54,980 bases of DNA from Kyrpidia sp. (GTDB lineage Bacteria > Bacillota > Bacilli > Kyrpidiales > Kyrpidiaceae). The position numbers and the translations under genes were made by a program. Below the pieces are notes generated by a model. That model ran no database searches. It was not told the DNA's origin and was given only the letters and a program-made list of their open reading frames with translations. The stretch covers positions 1 to 54,980 of the forward strand of contig JASBVV010000051.1 in assembly GCA_029960885.1 (NCBI GenBank), given 5' to 3'. Below are positions 35,322 through 47,273 of this stretch, in pieces; within the stretch, counting starts at the first letter, position 1, and every line of letters starts with the position of its first letter.

Positions 35322-37541
35322 CTATTGCACCACCCGGCGCACGGTGTAAATGTCCCGGATCCGTTTGATCCGCTCAATGACAGTGTGCAGATGATCCACA
35401 TTCCGGATATTGAGGTTCATGTGAATGATTGCCATCTTCCGCTGATCCGTCCGGCCGTTCACCGCCGTGATGTCCGTTTTCGTCTCCGCCACCGCATTCA
35501 TCACGTCATTGATCAGACCGCACCGGTCCAACCCGGTCACCTCAACCTCGACGTTGTAAGAGATCTCGGGAGAACTCTCCCAGGCCACCTCGATCAACCG
35601 GCCCTCCGATTGCGACAACTGCCGGAGATTCGGGCACGTCGACCGGTGCACGGACACCCCTCTGCCCCGGGTCACATACCCCACAATCTCGTCACCCGGA
35701 ACCGGATTGCAGCATCTGGCGAACCGCACCAGCAGGTTGTCGACCCCTTTCACCCGAATGCCCGAAGTGGACTTATCCCCTTTGCGCTCCCGGAGATCCC
35801 CGGGCGCGACGGGCACCACGCCCCGGCCATCCCGGCGCATCCGCTCCATCACCCGGCCGATGACCTGTTGGGGTCCCACAGCACCGTATCCCACCGCCGC
35901 CCACAGATCATCCGCCTTGCCGTAATGAAGTTTCTCTCCCGCATCCTGCCAGGCGGCCTCGGGGACATCCGCCCATTCGATCCCCTGCTTTTTCAACTCC
36001 CTCTCCAACAACTCTTTTCCTTTGGCCACATTCTCATCCCGGTGCTCTTTCTTAAACCATTGGCGAATCCGGCTTTTCGCCTGGGATGATTTTACGATCT
36101 TGAGCCAGTCCCGGCTCGGACCATAGCTGTGTTTCGACGTCAAAATCTCCACGATATCCCCGGTCTTGAGTTGATAGTCGAGCGGCACAATCCGGCCGTT
36201 CACCCGGGCCCCCACGCAGCGGTTTCCGATATCCGTGTGAATCCGGTACGCAAAGTCAATGGGCACCGATCCGGTTGGAAGAGAGACAACGTCCCCTTTG
36301 GGGGTAAACACGAACACTTCGTCCGAAAAAAGATCGACCTTCAGCGTTTCCATAAAATCCTGCGCATCGCGAAAATCCTGTTGCCATTCGAGAATTTCCC
36401 GGAACCAGGCCAATTTCTGCTGAAAGGAGGGGTCCGCAGTCCGACCGCCCTGCTTATAGAGCCAATGGGCGGCAATGCCGTATTCGGCCGTTCGGTGCAT
36501 CTCCCACGTGCGGATTTGAATTTCCAGGGGTTCTCCTTGGGGGCCAATGACCGTGGTGTGAAGACTTTGATACATGTTGGGTTTGGGCATGGCGATATAG
36601 TCTTTGAACCGACCCGGCAAGGGGCGCCAGAGGGTGTGCACCACGCCGAGGATCGCGTAACAGTCCTTGATATTGTCAACAATCACTCGCACGGCGAGCA
36701 AATCGTAAATTTCGCCAAAATGTTTATTCTGATTCACCATCTTCCGGTATACACTGTAGATATGTTTGGGACGGCCGGAAATGTCGGCTTTGATATTCAA
36801 CTCGGCGAATTTTTCCCGCAGGGTGGCGATAACCTGCTGGATGTAAGCCTCCCGCTCCCGGCGTTTCTTCGCCATGAGGTTCGCTATCCGGTAATACTGC
36901 TGAGGATTGAGATAGCGCAGAGCGAGATCCTCCAGCTCCCACTGGATGCGCGAAATCCCCAGCCGATGGGCCAGGGGGGCAAAAATCTCCAGAGTTTCCT
37001 TGGCGATCCTCGTTTGTTTTTGTTCCGGGACGTGGCGCAACGTCCGCATGTTGTGGAGCCGGTCCGCCAGTTTGATCAGGATCACCCGGATGTCCTTGGC
37101 CATGGCCAAAAGCATCTTGCGCAGGTTCTCCGCCTGCTGCTCCTCCCGGGTGGCATATTGAAGCCGCCGCAGTTTGGTCACCCCATCGACCAGAGCCACC
37201 ACTTCCGGGCCGAACCGCCTGCCGATCTCTTCCAGAGTCACCGGCGTATCCTCCACCACATCATGCAGGAGGCCCGCTGTAAGAGTTGTCACATCCAAAT
37301 GCAGGTCGGCCAGAATGTCCGTGACGGCGATGGGATGAAGAATGTAATCCTCGCCGGAGCTGCGCTTTTGCCCCGCATGGGCCTCCTTGGCGACGGCATA
37401 CGCCACTTTGAGGCGCTCGATCGCCTCTTCCCCCGCGTAACCGCGGACTTTGTCGCACAAAAGATCGAACGCCGCATCCGCCGGATCGGTTTTTTTGCGA
37501 GCCGTGTCGGCCGACTCAATACTGGACAAGTGATAGGACAT
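35322..37541 (-). CDS. relA: bifunctional (p)ppGpp synthetase/hydrolase
   Basis: A 739-residue long Rel enzyme controlling the stringent response. Domains in order are the HD hydrolase ([10 protein letters not shown], 91-100), the synthetase (about 230-350: [12 protein letters not shown]), TGS ([15 protein letters not shown], about 400-460), a zinc-finger/helical region with [20 protein letters not shown] and the C-terminal ACT. An intact HD motif suggests hydrolase activity. It begins 26 bases inside the end of apt, without a strong ribosome site, so translation may be coupled to apt. Confidence 0.95.
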   Translation of the reverse strand: MSYHLSSIESADTARKKTDPADAAFDLLCDKVRGYAGEEAIERLKVAYAVAKEAHAGQKRSSGEDYILHPIAVTDILADLHLDVTTLTAGLLHDVVEDTPVTLEEIGRRFGPEVVALVDGVTKLRRLQYATREEQQAENLRKMLLAMAKDIRVILIKLADRLHNMRTLRHVPEQKQTRIAKETLEIFAPLAHRLGISRIQWELEDLALRYLNPQQYYRIANLMAKKRREREAYIQQVIATLREKFAELNIKADISGRPKHIYSVYRKMVNQNKHFGEIYDLLAVRVIVDNIKDCYAILGVVHTLWRPLPGRFKDYIAMPKPNMYQSLHTTVIGPQGEPLEIQIRTWEMHRTAEYGIAAHWLYKQGGRTADPSFQQKLAWFREILEWQQDFRDAQDFMETLKVDLFSDEVFVFTPKGDVVSLPTGSVPIDFAYRIHTDIGNRCVGARVNGRIVPLDYQLKTGDIVEILTSKHSYGPSRDWLKIVKSSQAKSRIRQWFKKEHRDENVAKGKELLERELKKQGIEWADVPEAAWQDAGEKLHYGKADDLWAAVGYGAVGPQQVIGRVMERMRRDGRGVVPVAPGDLRERKGDKSTSGIRVKGVDNLLVRFARCCNPVPGDEIVGYVTRGRGVSVHRSTCPNLRQLSQSEGRLIEVAWESSPEISYNVEVEVTGLDRCGLINDVMNAVAETKTDITAVNGRTDQRKMAIIHMNLNIRNVDHLHTVIERIKRIRDIYTVRRVVQ

Positions 37542-38028
37542 TGTAGCCGGCGAGTTTCGCCCGTCCCTCCAACTCGGTCAATTCAATGAGAAAGGCACAC
37601 CCGGTGACCACCGCGCCCAGTCGCTCCGCCAAGCAGATCGTCGATCGGAGGGTTCCGCCGGTGGCCAGGAGATCATCCGCCACCAGAACCCGCTGACCCG
37701 GCCGCAGAGCATCTCGGTGTATATCCAAACGGTCACTGCCGTATTCCAATTCATAAGAAACGGAAACGGTCTCGGCGGGTAACTTGCCCGCCTTGCGCAC
37801 CGGGACAAACCCCACTCCAAGGGCGTAGGCCAACGGCCCCCCGATGACGAACCCTCTGGCCTCCGGGCCCACCACGACCTCGGAGCCCAGCGGCCGCACC
37901 ATCGACGCCAACGTATCAATGGCGGCCCGGTAAGCCCGTCCGTCCTTCAGCAGAGGCGTGATGTCCTTGAACGACACCCCTGGTTGAGGAAAATCGGGGA
38001 TAACCCGGATCAGCGACTTGAAGTCCAT
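37516..38028 (-). CDS. apt: adenine phosphoribosyltransferase
   Basis: Apt salvages adenine to AMP with PRPP. The 170-residue form starts [22 protein letters not shown], as in the family; the frame remains open upstream but is not supported. The PRPP loop is [13 protein letters not shown], and [16 protein letters not shown] is conserved. GGAGGCG lies 11 bases ahead. It is first in a unit apt-relA-dtd. Confidence 0.95.
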   Translation of the reverse strand: MDFKSLIRVIPDFPQPGVSFKDITPLLKDGRAYRAAIDTLASMVRPLGSEVVVGPEARGFVIGGPLAYALGVGFVPVRKAGKLPAETVSVSYELEYGSDRLDIHRDALRPGQRVLVADDLLATGGTLRSTICLAERLGAVVTGCAFLIELTELEGRAKLAGYNVLSLVQY

Positions 38029-38061
38029 CGTCGGAAAACGCCTCCATATATGAATATGTTC

Positions 38062-38091
38062 ATTATAGTACGGCGGTCGTCCCCGCCGCAA
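38062..38091 (-). promoter_or_regulatory. promoter of apt-relA-dtd
   Basis: A perfect TATAAT on the minus strand (38062-38067) lies 34 bases upstream of apt, with TTGCGG (38086-38091) at an 18-base spacing. The -35 is poor. Confidence 0.45.
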
Positions 38092-38122
38092 GCACCGGGT
38101 CCGCCCTCCCGTGCCGCCGGGT

Positions 38123-39028
38123 TCAACCGGGCCGTTTGGCCGGAGTCCGCCGAAAATCGCGACCCCGCCAGGCCACCCACAGCGGACTGGCAATGAAAAT
38201 CGAGGAGTAGGCTCCGCTGATCAGACCGATCAACAGAGCCAACGCAAAGTTGTGGATGGATGCACTCCCGAACAGGAACAGACACAGCGCGGCAATCACC
38301 ACAGTGAAGACCGTGTTGATGGAACGGCGCATGGTTTGCCACAGGCTTGCATCCACCACGTGTTCCAGATCCGCCAGGGTCTTGATCTTGGCGGACTTGA
38401 GGTTTTCCCGGATGCGGTCAAAAATCACGATCGTATCATTGATGGAATAACCGATGATCGTCAACACCGCGGCAATAAACGGGAGGTCGATTTCCCGGCG
38501 CAATAGGGCAAACGACGAAATCACGATAAAAGCGTCATGGAGCAGCGCCACCACTCCGGTCACCCCGAAGCGAAACTCAAAGCGAAACGCTATGTACAAC
38601 AGGATGCCCAGGGACGCCAGCCCCACTCCGTACATCGCGTTTCGGGTTATCTCTCGGGCGACCAACGGCTCCACACTGTCGATCTGGACCCTGGCTCCCG
38701 GGTACTTCTTTTGGATCGCCGCACTGATCTGAGGTTCTTTGGCCGGATCCAGCCGGTCCTTCAACCGTACCACCGCCGCTTCCCCCCGGGAGCCGGCCGA
38801 GGTGACGTCCGCCGGGGACACGGTGAGCCCCCGGGACTGAAAAACCCCGATGATATCCCGGGTCTGCCAACCCGGGCCGATTTCCATCTGAATCCGGCTT
38901 CCCGCCCGAAAGTCGGTGCCCAAATTCAACCCGAACAGCCACACCGCCACGATCCCCAGGGCAGTGATCAGCAACGAAAAAGAGAAATACCATTTGCGAT
39001 ACTTGACAATGGGAAACCGCACCTTCAC
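38123..39028 (-). CDS. secF: protein translocase subunit SecF
   Basis: SecF works with SecD to pull exported proteins through SecYEG using the proton gradient. From GTG 39028 the protein has 301 residues: a first helix after the short [14 protein letters not shown], a periplasmic-side domain beginning [15 protein letters not shown], then five helices with [22 protein letters not shown]-like and VFDRIRENL motifs. The GTG overlaps the secD stop (GTGA). The longer frame upstream is not used. Confidence 0.92.
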   Translation of the reverse strand: MKVRFPIVKYRKWYFSFSLLITALGIVAVWLFGLNLGTDFRAGSRIQMEIGPGWQTRDIIGVFQSRGLTVSPADVTSAGSRGEAAVVRLKDRLDPAKEPQISAAIQKKYPGARVQIDSVEPLVAREITRNAMYGVGLASLGILLYIAFRFEFRFGVTGVVALLHDAFIVISSFALLRREIDLPFIAAVLTIIGYSINDTIVIFDRIRENLKSAKIKTLADLEHVVDASLWQTMRRSINTVFTVVIAALCLFLFGSASIHNFALALLIGLISGAYSSIFIASPLWVAWRGRDFRRTPAKRPG

Positions 39029-40269
39029 CGCGCCTCGCCCCCTTCCCGCAACCCGTACCAACCGGGCCGCTGCAGCCAATTGGCCGTCACCAGCAGGTGC
39101 AACAGCCACCGGCTGAGGAACACGGCGGTCAGCATGCTGATCATGATGCTCACCACCAGCGCCACGGCGAAGCCGCGGACCGAACCGGTGCCGTAAAAGT
39201 ACAAGACCACCCCCGCAATCACCGTGGTAATGTTCGAATCCAGAATCGTGCGCAGCGATTTGCGGGTTCCGGTGACGAAAGAAGACAGCAGGGACTTGCC
39301 CGCCGCGAACTCGTCCCGAATCCGTTCGTAGGTGATAATATTCGCGTCCACCGCCATCCCCACCCCGAGCACCAGCGCCGCTAAACCGGGCAGGGTCAGG
39401 GTTACTTTGAGGCCGGCAAACACCACGATGGTGAGATACATGTACGCCAGCAACGAGATGTCCGCGACCAATCCGGGAATCCGGTAGAGGACGATCATGA
39501 ACAGGAAAATCAAGGCCACCGCCACGGCCGCCGCGACCATGGTCTTATGAAGGGCGGCCTGCCCCAGCGTTGCTCCCACCGCCGTCGAACTGAGCTCCTT
39601 CAAGGGGTAGGGAAGTGCGCCGGCGTTCAGAAGGTTTGCCAGACGGATCGCATCATCCGGCGATTTTTCCCCTTCGATCACCGCCCGGCCGTCCGGGATC
39701 ACCGTCTTCACCTGGGGGGCGCTGATCACCTCGCCGTCCAAGACGATGGCGATGGGCTGCCTCAGGTATTTTTGCGTGATATCCCGAAATTTTGCCGGAT
39801 CCTGAAATTCCACCGCCACCAGCGGGGCATTGGTCTGGGGGTCCGCCTCGTATTTGGCATTGCTCTTGAGATCTTTGCCGGTCAGGAGCACCGTGCCGTC
39901 AGGCGCCCTGAATTCCAGCACCGCGGGTTTCCCCAGCATTTCTCTGGCTTTCTCCTGATCGGTCACCCCGGCCAACTGGACCCGGATGCGATCCGTCCCT
40001 TCCGCCTGGATCGAAGGTTCGGCCACGCCCAGGGCATTAATCCTTCGATCCAGTGCGGCCACGGTGGCCCTGACCGCATTTTGATCCACTTTTTGGCCCG
40101 GAGGCGGGACAATTTGGTACAAAACATCAAAACCGCCCTGCAGGTCCAAACCCAGAACGACCCGGTGGATCACCTTCGGCGTCGTCCATCCCGCCAGGGC
40201 GCCAAAGAGAACAATGAACAAAAAAAATAACGCGATCTTTTTCCAGACAGGTTTTGATGAACGACTCAT
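39025..40269 (-). CDS. secD: protein translocase subunit SecD
   Basis: 414 residues. The N-terminal helix is followed by VVLGLDLQGGFDVLYQ (the D1 signature), an extracellular domain with AEGTDRIRVQLAGV and VLDGEVISAPQV, and a C-terminal set of five helices with GVGMAVDANIITYERIRDE, whose aspartate is involved in proton use. GGAGGAAC precedes ATG 40269. SecD and SecF are separate genes here, not fused as in B. subtilis. Confidence 0.95.
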   Translation of the reverse strand: MSRSSKPVWKKIALFFLFIVLFGALAGWTTPKVIHRVVLGLDLQGGFDVLYQIVPPPGQKVDQNAVRATVAALDRRINALGVAEPSIQAEGTDRIRVQLAGVTDQEKAREMLGKPAVLEFRAPDGTVLLTGKDLKSNAKYEADPQTNAPLVAVEFQDPAKFRDITQKYLRQPIAIVLDGEVISAPQVKTVIPDGRAVIEGEKSPDDAIRLANLLNAGALPYPLKELSSTAVGATLGQAALHKTMVAAAVAVALIFLFMIVLYRIPGLVADISLLAYMYLTIVVFAGLKVTLTLPGLAALVLGVGMAVDANIITYERIRDEFAAGKSLLSSFVTGTRKSLRTILDSNITTVIAGVVLYFYGTGSVRGFAVALVVSIMISMLTAVFLSRWLLHLLVTANWLQRPGWYGLREGGEAR

Positions 40270-40359
40270 GGCGTTCCTCCTCGATACTCGACCGTATCCC
40301 CATAGTAGCAACAACTTCCTTTCCCTGTCAAACCGCTTGTCCCATTCGCGAAAGGCCCT

Positions 40360-40623
40360 TCACGGGTCGAAGGGTTCCCCTTTTATGGCCCTGACCATCA
40401 CCCAATCCATGTACCTCGCGGGCTTCAGGGACAGGATGTCGTTGACAATTCGATGAAGCGCCGGCAGGCCGTCTTTGTACCGCGCCGATACACAAGCCCA
40501 GATTTCCGGACCTGTGACGTTGTCGTAGCCCAAAAGTGCGAATTCCCTAGCCTTGCTGTGGCACAGCTCTTCAATGCTTCGGGTCAGTTCCTCCGGCGAC
40601 AGCATCGGCCACTCCGGCGACAT
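40360..40623 (-). CDS. comN: post-transcriptional regulator ComN (YrzD) family
   Basis: The 87-residue protein shows the family pattern: CHSKAREFALLGYDNVTGPEIW, then the central ACV and LHRIVNDILSLKPARYMDW. In B. subtilis ComN acts post-transcriptionally on the comE mRNA and localises to poles and septa. There comN lies beside spoVB and secDF, as here. The frame is open to 40764, but GGTGGGGGG is eight bases from ATG 40623 (two from ATG 40629), so one of these is the start. Confidence 0.8.
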   Translation of the reverse strand: MSPEWPMLSPEELTRSIEELCHSKAREFALLGYDNVTGPEIWACVSARYKDGLPALHRIVNDILSLKPARYMDWVMVRAIKGEPFDP

Positions 40624-40822
40624 CGGCATCGCCCCCCACCACAGAGTAATTCGCGGCTCGCCGAGGAAATCCTTCCGCCCGGGCGATTTCCGGACGCCTC
40701 CGGGGCTCGGTCCCAACAGAGCGGCGGGACCCGGACGGCGGACTATTCCGGGACAAACCCGCATACGGTGATAGGGACCGGCCTGACAAGACCTGCGGTG
40801 AAATGTCGGGGTGGTGATGGGG

Positions 40823-42382
40823 ATGGGAGCCGGACAGTTTTTTCAAGGGGCCCTGATTCTGACCGCAGCAGCCCTGGTCACCCGGGTGATGGGGTTCATC
40901 TATCGGTTCTTTCTGGCCAACTTGATTCACGATCAGGGCATGGGCCTGTTTCAGACGGTATTTCCCCTTTTGAATTTTGTCCTCACACTGACGACACTAA
41001 GTCTGTCTGTGGCCGTGTCCAAGTGCGTGGCCGAAGCGGCGGCCACCGAGGATCCGGGCTTTATTCAGCGGGTACTGCTGATTTCCTTTGCCGTGGTGGC
41101 CGCGCTTTCCACCCTGGGAACCGCCGCGGTGTTCGCGGCGGCACCGTGGCTGTCGACGGCCGTCTTTCACAACTCCGACACCTACCCGCTGCTGTTGGCC
41201 ATGCTTCCGCTGATCCCCATCATCAGCATTTCATCGGTGGTGCGCGGTTACCTTCAGGGACTGCAACGGATGAACCCCCTGGCGGTGTCCCTGGTGCTCG
41301 AGCAGACCATACGCATCGCCAGCGTGTACTGGCTCATCGGCTTGGCTCTTCCGTACGGCCTGCCTTATGCCGTCGCCGCCGCCATGGTGGGTTCGGTGCT
41401 CGGAGAACTCGGAGGACTCCTTTTTCTGCTGTGGCGCGCCCGCCCGTTGACGCCCACGGGCAGCTGGGCGGTATGGCGCCGGATCCCGCACGGGGCCCGA
41501 TCCACCCGGTCCGTCGCACAGGCATTGCGAAGCATCGCGATCCCCGTGACCGCCAGTCGTCTGCTTGGCTCCTTCGCCTATGCGCTGGAACCGGTGTTGG
41601 TGACGCGATCCCTGATGGTCGCGGGCATGACGGCCACAATGGCCACCGCCTTTTACGGCCAGTACGCCGGCATGGCCGTGCCCCTCATCCTGCTGCCGAC
41701 GGTGGTGACCTACTCGTTGTCCACCGCCCTGGTGCCCGCGGTCTCCGAGGCGGCGGCGGAACAGCGCACGTCGCTAATCCGCCGCCGGCTCTCCCAGGCG
41801 CTTCGAATTTCGGCACTCATCGGTTTCCCCGCATCGGCCTGGCTCTACTTGTTCGCCGAACCTCTGGCCGAGATCCTCTATCACAACGCCTCGGTGGCAG
41901 TGATCGTCAAGCAATTGGCCCCGATGGGGTTCCTGCTCTACCTTCAGACGCCCGTGGCCAGCATCCTGCAGGGATTGGACCGCGCCGACCTCGCCATGCG
42001 AAACTCCATCGCCGGCTCCGCCCTTCGGTTGGGACTCATTTGGGTGCTGGCATCGCAAAGTGCCTACCACATTCTGGGTGTTCTCTGGGCGGTCGTGGCG
42101 TCCATCTGTTTTACCACGACTTTGCACATCATTTCCCTGGGCCGCATGATCGGTTTCCCCATTCCGGCCGCGGACTTGGTCAAGATCGCCCTGGCCACTT
42201 TCGGTGCCTGTGCGTGGATGGACTATACGGCCCTCTGGACCGATTCCCCTTGGATGGACATCCTGGTATCGGCATGCATGGGAACGTTCGTTTATGCCGC
42301 ATTGCTCTTTCTGTTCGGCGTCATCCATCCCAGAAGCTTTTTGCGCTTCATCCGGGCCATCCCCCGGGGTCCGGCCGCCTGA
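40823..42382 (+). CDS. spoVB: stage V sporulation protein B (MurJ-like flippase family)
   Basis: A 519-residue polytopic protein with about 14 hydrophobic helices of the MATE/MurJ-like polysaccharide transporter family. Its N-terminus (FFQGALILTAAALVTRVMGFIYRFFLANLI) is that of SpoVB, which is required for spore cortex synthesis, probably by moving lipid-linked precursor. GTG/ATG codons at 40811, 40817 and 40823 are all possible starts; GGTGGTG spacing favours 40823. The 3' 609 bases are antisense to the extended DUF421 frame. Confidence 0.88.
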   Translation: MGAGQFFQGALILTAAALVTRVMGFIYRFFLANLIHDQGMGLFQTVFPLLNFVLTLTTLSLSVAVSKCVAEAAATEDPGFIQRVLLISFAVVAALSTLGTAAVFAAAPWLSTAVFHNSDTYPLLLAMLPLIPIISISSVVRGYLQGLQRMNPLAVSLVLEQTIRIASVYWLIGLALPYGLPYAVAAAMVGSVLGELGGLLFLLWRARPLTPTGSWAVWRRIPHGARSTRSVAQALRSIAIPVTASRLLGSFAYALEPVLVTRSLMVAGMTATMATAFYGQYAGMAVPLILLPTVVTYSLSTALVPAVSEAAAEQRTSLIRRRLSQALRISALIGFPASAWLYLFAEPLAEILYHNASVAVIVKQLAPMGFLLYLQTPVASILQGLDRADLAMRNSIAGSALRLGLIWVLASQSAYHILGVLWAVVASICFTTTLHIISLGRMIGFPIPAADLVKIALATFGACAWMDYTALWTDSPWMDILVSACMGTFVYAALLFLFGVIHPRSFLRFIRAIPRGPAA

Positions 42383-43087
42383 TTGCCCATTGGGTCGCCC
42401 CCCGTCCGCCGCCTCGTCCTTGATGTCCACATACCACCGTCCCCGGGCATCCACGTGGGCGTAAAAAATCCGGGATGGATCCGGATACCCCCGCGCGGCC
42501 AACTCGCCGCGCAGCCACGCCGAATCCCGGCCCAGTCGCGCCAGCCCCGGCGGGTAGACTTCTCCGTCCAGGACCACCACCGTGGGCAGACTCTCGGCTC
42601 GACCGGCGACCCCCGCGTCTTCCCGACTGATCGGCCGGCGAGACTCCTTCAACCAGACGGACAGTTTTCCGGACGGCTCCACCAGAGCCAATTCGACATC
42701 GTCCACCCGGAACACCCCCTTTTCCCGGAGCTGCATTATCAGGTCATCCAACGTGTAACGCAGCCGGCCCATCGCTTTTTCCTGCAACTTCCCATCCTGG
42801 ATGATCGGGACCGGTTCACCGTCCATCCACCGCCTGAGCCGGGCACTGCGAAGAGACAGATGAGACACGGCGAGTTGCAACCCGGCCAGCAGCGCAATGG
42901 TCGCCACGGCGTGCCACAATCGCCGGCCGTCGGGATCTTCCAGAGCAATCGCCGACAGTTCGGCAATCATGATGGAAACAACCATATCGAAGATCGACAA
43001 TTTCCCGATTTCCCTCCGGCCCATGACCCGCATGACCAACAGGACGAACAGGTACACGAACACGGTGCGTCCCATCCACAACCCCAT
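41774..43087 (-). CDS. DUF421 membrane protein (YetF/YrbG family) with abnormal C-terminal extension
   Basis: Residues 1-228 form a normal DUF421 protein: three N-terminal membrane helices (VFVYLFVLLVMRVMGRREIGKL), WMDGEPVPIIQDGKL, LREKGVFRVDDVELALVEPSGKLSV and YVDIKDE. This family usually ends there, at 200-240 residues. Here the frame continues for about 200 more residues, all antisense to spoVB and of low-complexity composition (Gly, Gln, Arg, Asp, His). A six-base C run at 42398-42403 lies exactly at the end of the domain. Gaining or losing one base there would give a stop within about 50 bases. The likely real gene ends near 42380; no function is established. Confidence 0.7.
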   Translation of the reverse strand: MGLWMGRTVFVYLFVLLVMRVMGRREIGKLSIFDMVVSIMIAELSAIALEDPDGRRLWHAVATIALLAGLQLAVSHLSLRSARLRRWMDGEPVPIIQDGKLQEKAMGRLRYTLDDLIMQLREKGVFRVDDVELALVEPSGKLSVWLKESRRPISREDAGVAGRAESLPTVVVLDGEVYPPGLARLGRDSAWLRGELAARGYPDPSRIFYAHVDARGRWYVDIKDEAADGGRPNGQSGGRTPGDGPDEAQKASGMDDAEQKEQCGINERSHACRYQDVHPRGIGPEGRIVHPRTGTESGQGDLDQVRGRNGETDHAAQGNDVQSRGKTDGRHDRPENTQNVVGTLRCQHPNESQPKGGAGDGVSHGEVGAVQSLQDAGHGRLKVEQEPHRGQLLDDHCHRGVVIEDLGQRFGEQVEPGRCGETDECRNSKRLGEPAAD

Positions 43088-43333
43088 GGATCTCCCTCCC
43101 GGCAGGTTCCCAAAAAAAAAACGGGAGCCGAACCGCCGATTTCACCTCATTGCGACTTGCAGAGAGAGACGGACATTCGGCGTTTCGTGGCACATCCGCT
43201 GCAACGTCCGGGGTCCGGCCTTATCCAGCCTTACCGCAGTTCTGTCCCGCCATACCCCCATGGAGCCATAGAGTCATCCAGCGCACATATTCCGGTCCAA
43301 TTCCCACATATACATGTACCGGTTTTGGACATC

Positions 43334-43350
43334 GGGTGCCGCAGGCACCC
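43334..43350. promoter_or_regulatory. hairpin upstream of the YrzE-like gene
   Basis: GGGTGCC-GCA-GGCACCC is a perfect 7-bp stem with a three-base loop, ending 25 bases before the start codon and 12 bases before the ribosome site. It could affect translation or mark an upstream terminator. The rest of the 288-base divergent gap shows an A-run near 43110 and no gene. Confidence 0.35.
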
Positions 43351-43375
43351 ATCAGGCCATCGGGAGGAATGTCAA

Positions 43376-43780
43376 ATGACCGATTTTACGGGGTCTTCCC
43401 CGTCCCCGCAGCGCCCGTCCGCCGTGGCCATCCTCTACGGATTGATCGTCAGTTTGTGCGCCGCCTTGGCGGGCATTCTCGTGGTCGCTTCCGCCCTGAG
43501 TTGGACACCCCTCTCCGAGCGGACACTGCCGTACCTCACCTATACGATTCACGTCATCTCCGTCGTGGTCGGCGCCGGATGGTCCGCCCGACTGGCCGGA
43601 GAACGCGGATGGTACTACGGGACGGTCACCGGCCTGGGTTATGCGCTCACCGTCACCCTGCTGGCGCTCACATCGGCGGAAGTCGCCTGGAGTCCCGCCG
43701 CCCTGATTCAGGGAGTCCTGCTCGTGGTTATCGGGACCTTCGGGGGCGTGATCGGTGTCAACCTCAGAAGGCCGTCGTGA
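43376..43780 (+). CDS. TIGR04086 / YrzE-like membrane protein
   Basis: 134 residues with four hydrophobic helices: ILYGLIVSLCAALAGILVV, TIHVISVVVGAGWSA, YYGTVTGLGYALTVTLLAL and LLVVIGTFGGVIGVNL. The pattern GWSARLAGERGWYYGTVTGLGY is typical of this small Bacilli membrane family, which commonly sits near spoVB, yajC and yrbF. Function is unknown. GGGAGG precedes ATG; an out-of-frame ATG lies between them. Confidence 0.7.
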   Translation: MTDFTGSSPSPQRPSAVAILYGLIVSLCAALAGILVVASALSWTPLSERTLPYLTYTIHVISVVVGAGWSARLAGERGWYYGTVTGLGYALTVTLLALTSAEVAWSPAALIQGVLLVVIGTFGGVIGVNLRRPS

Positions 43781-43848
43781 CGTCCTCTAAAATCAAAACG
43801 GGCAAGCTCATCCCGCATCACCGGAATCAAAGCGTGCCCGACCCGCCT

Positions 43849-45340
<1,492 letters not shown>

Positions 45341-46381
45341 TTACGATTCGGTTGTAATCAACATGGCATCTCCGAACGAGAAAAACCGGTACTCGTTTCG
45401 AATCGCCTCCCGGTACGCCCGCAGGATCTGATCCCGCCCGGCAAACGCACTGACCAACATGAGCAGAGTGGATTTGGGAAGATGGAAATTCGTGATGAGG
45501 CGGTCAACCACACGAAACGTGAAGCCGGGGTAAATGAAGAGGTCCGTCCACCCTTCCTGGGGGCCCCATCCCTTTCGCGCCGCCGCTTCCAAGGTCCGGC
45601 ACACGGTGGTGCCCACGGCCCAGATCCGCCCGTTTTCCCTCCTGACCCGTTCGACCAATTCGGCCGTCTCGGGGGAAATCCGGTAATACTCCGCATGCAT
45701 CCGATGCTCCTCCACCGTCCCCGCCTGTACCGGCCGAAAGGTCCCCAATCCCACGTGGAGAGTGATGGTCCCGATCTCCACCCCCCTCTCCCGGATCCGC
45801 CCGAGGAGTTCCTCCGTAAAATGGAGTCCGGCGGTGGGAGCGGCCACCGAGCCCGGTACCCGGGCATATACGGTCTGATACCGTTCGGGATCCGGTGTTC
45901 CTTCCTTGATGTACGGTGGAAGGGGCACTTCGCCCAACCGTTTCAACACATCCTCCCAATCGCCCCGGTATGTAAAATGCACCAGACGCCCGCCTTCTTC
46001 GGTGCTGCCGACCACCTCGGCCTCAAGCAGACCCTGGCCAAAGACGAGCCAGTGCCCCGGCCGTACGCGCCGCCCGGGTTTCACCAGCACCCGCCACACA
46101 TCCGGATCGCGGCCCGGGTCTTCCCGGCGCAACAGAAGACACTCCACCCGCGCCCCGCTGTCCGCTTTGACGCCGACAAGTCGCGCCGGAATCACCCGGG
46201 TGTCGTTCACAATCAGGGCGTCGCCCGCCCGGACGTAGCCCACCACATCCCGAAACCGGCGATGTTCCAGCCGTCCGGAATCCTTGAACAACACCATCAA
46301 ACGCGACGAGGTTCGGTCCGCCGGGGGCGTCTGCGCAATCCGCTCAGGGGGGAGATCATAGTCAAAATCCTCAACCCGCAA
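45341..46381 (-). CDS. queA: S-adenosylmethionine:tRNA ribosyltransferase-isomerase
   Basis: QueA builds epoxyqueuosine on tRNA using the ribosyl group of SAM, the step after Tgt. The 346 residues are full length. Motifs are [15 protein letters not shown] at the N-terminus, [49 protein letters not shown] and [24 protein letters not shown] seen in outline. It lies between rsgI and tgt in the leftward run. Confidence 0.95.
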   Translation of the reverse strand: MRVEDFDYDLPPERIAQTPPADRTSSRLMVLFKDSGRLEHRRFRDVVGYVRAGDALIVNDTRVIPARLVGVKADSGARVECLLLRREDPGRDPDVWRVLVKPGRRVRPGHWLVFGQGLLEAEVVGSTEEGGRLVHFTYRGDWEDVLKRLGEVPLPPYIKEGTPDPERYQTVYARVPGSVAAPTAGLHFTEELLGRIRERGVEIGTITLHVGLGTFRPVQAGTVEEHRMHAEYYRISPETAELVERVRRENGRIWAVGTTVCRTLEAAARKGWGPQEGWTDLFIYPGFTFRVVDRLITNFHLPKSTLLMLVSAFAGRDQILRAYREAIRNEYRFFSFGDAMLITTES

Positions 46382-46457
46382 TGCTCGACCTTCACCTCCG
46401 GGACATTTGCGCTTACCATACCACGGCGCGCACTCCCTTGCAAGGTGAAGATCGCCG

Positions 46458-47255
46458 TCAAAACCATCCGTTCCCTCGGCCGACCTGGATCTGTTGCAAA
46501 AGCCCGACCAGTTCGCGGTGACTGCTGAGCAATGCGGCGATGGATTGACGCCGAAACTCCTCGATGTTCACCGCCACTCCCCGGTCCCTGGCCACCGTGT
46601 ACAGATAATAACGGCCCGGCGACATCCCTTCCGCCAGCGCCTTTTTTCGGACCTCTTCGGGAACCTGAAGGGCATCGACATGCAGCAAATCGACATCGTT
46701 TTTCACCGCATTCGCCACAGCATAAGCCACTTGGCGGTTCAGGCCGTCCAATGCCGCGGCACCGGCCGCGCCCGGCGCCGTCGCGATGAACACTTCCCCG
46801 CCGTCCTGAAGCCGATGCTGGGCCACGGCCCGGTGCACCCACGCGGCCACCGCTTCGGACACCGGCAGGCCTCGCAGCCCCGCTTGATCCGCCGAATCCT
46901 CCGATCCGTTCAGCACGTTCAAGTCGGTGACCCGATTCGTTTCGTCAACGGCAAATTCCACGGCACTGTCCGCGTCCACGGTCACATAGGCATAAGCGGG
47001 CGGTTTTACCAGGGAAGGTCCGAGGACTCGCCATCCGACTCCGGCTGCCAGCACCACGACCGCCGCCACCCCCCAGCCCAAAGTGCGCAACGCCCGCAAC
47101 CGTACTCCAACACCTTGTTGCGGGATCAGTGCCCTGGGAAGTTCTGTTTCCTGGCCAACCACCAAACCCGCCCCGCACGGCACGCGCACAAACCGCCGAT
47201 CGCGGGTGAGAACTATCGCCTGTTTGCCGTCAGTCTTGACCACAATCCCCTTCAC
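46458..47255 (-). CDS. rsgI: anti-sigma-I factor RsgI-like
   Basis: 265 residues. The N-terminal cytoplasmic RsgI domain (1-55: [25 protein letters not shown]) is followed by one membrane helix (about 58-77, [20 protein letters not shown]) and an extracellular region of some 190 residues starting [24 protein letters not shown], the conserved post-membrane domain. It holds SigI at the membrane until a signal releases it. The start is 18 bases downstream of the sigI stop. No sugar-binding module follows, unlike clostridial RsgI proteins. Confidence 0.9.
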   Translation of the reverse strand: MKGIVVKTDGKQAIVLTRDRRFVRVPCGAGLVVGQETELPRALIPQQGVGVRLRALRTLGWGVAAVVVLAAGVGWRVLGPSLVKPPAYAYVTVDADSAVEFAVDETNRVTDLNVLNGSEDSADQAGLRGLPVSEAVAAWVHRAVAQHRLQDGGEVFIATAPGAAGAAALDGLNRQVAYAVANAVKNDVDLLHVDALQVPEEVRKKALAEGMSPGRYYLYTVARDRGVAVNIEEFRRQSIAALLSSHRELVGLLQQIQVGRGNGWF

Positions 47256-47273
47256 CGCGGCGCGCCCTCCCGC

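Noticed and set aside
40453-42423. Open frame of 656 codons overlapping comN, spoVB
   Set aside because: It is an out-of-frame shadow of spoVB with Pro/Arg/Gly/His-rich composition, typical of alternative frames in GC-rich DNA, and no recognisable domain.
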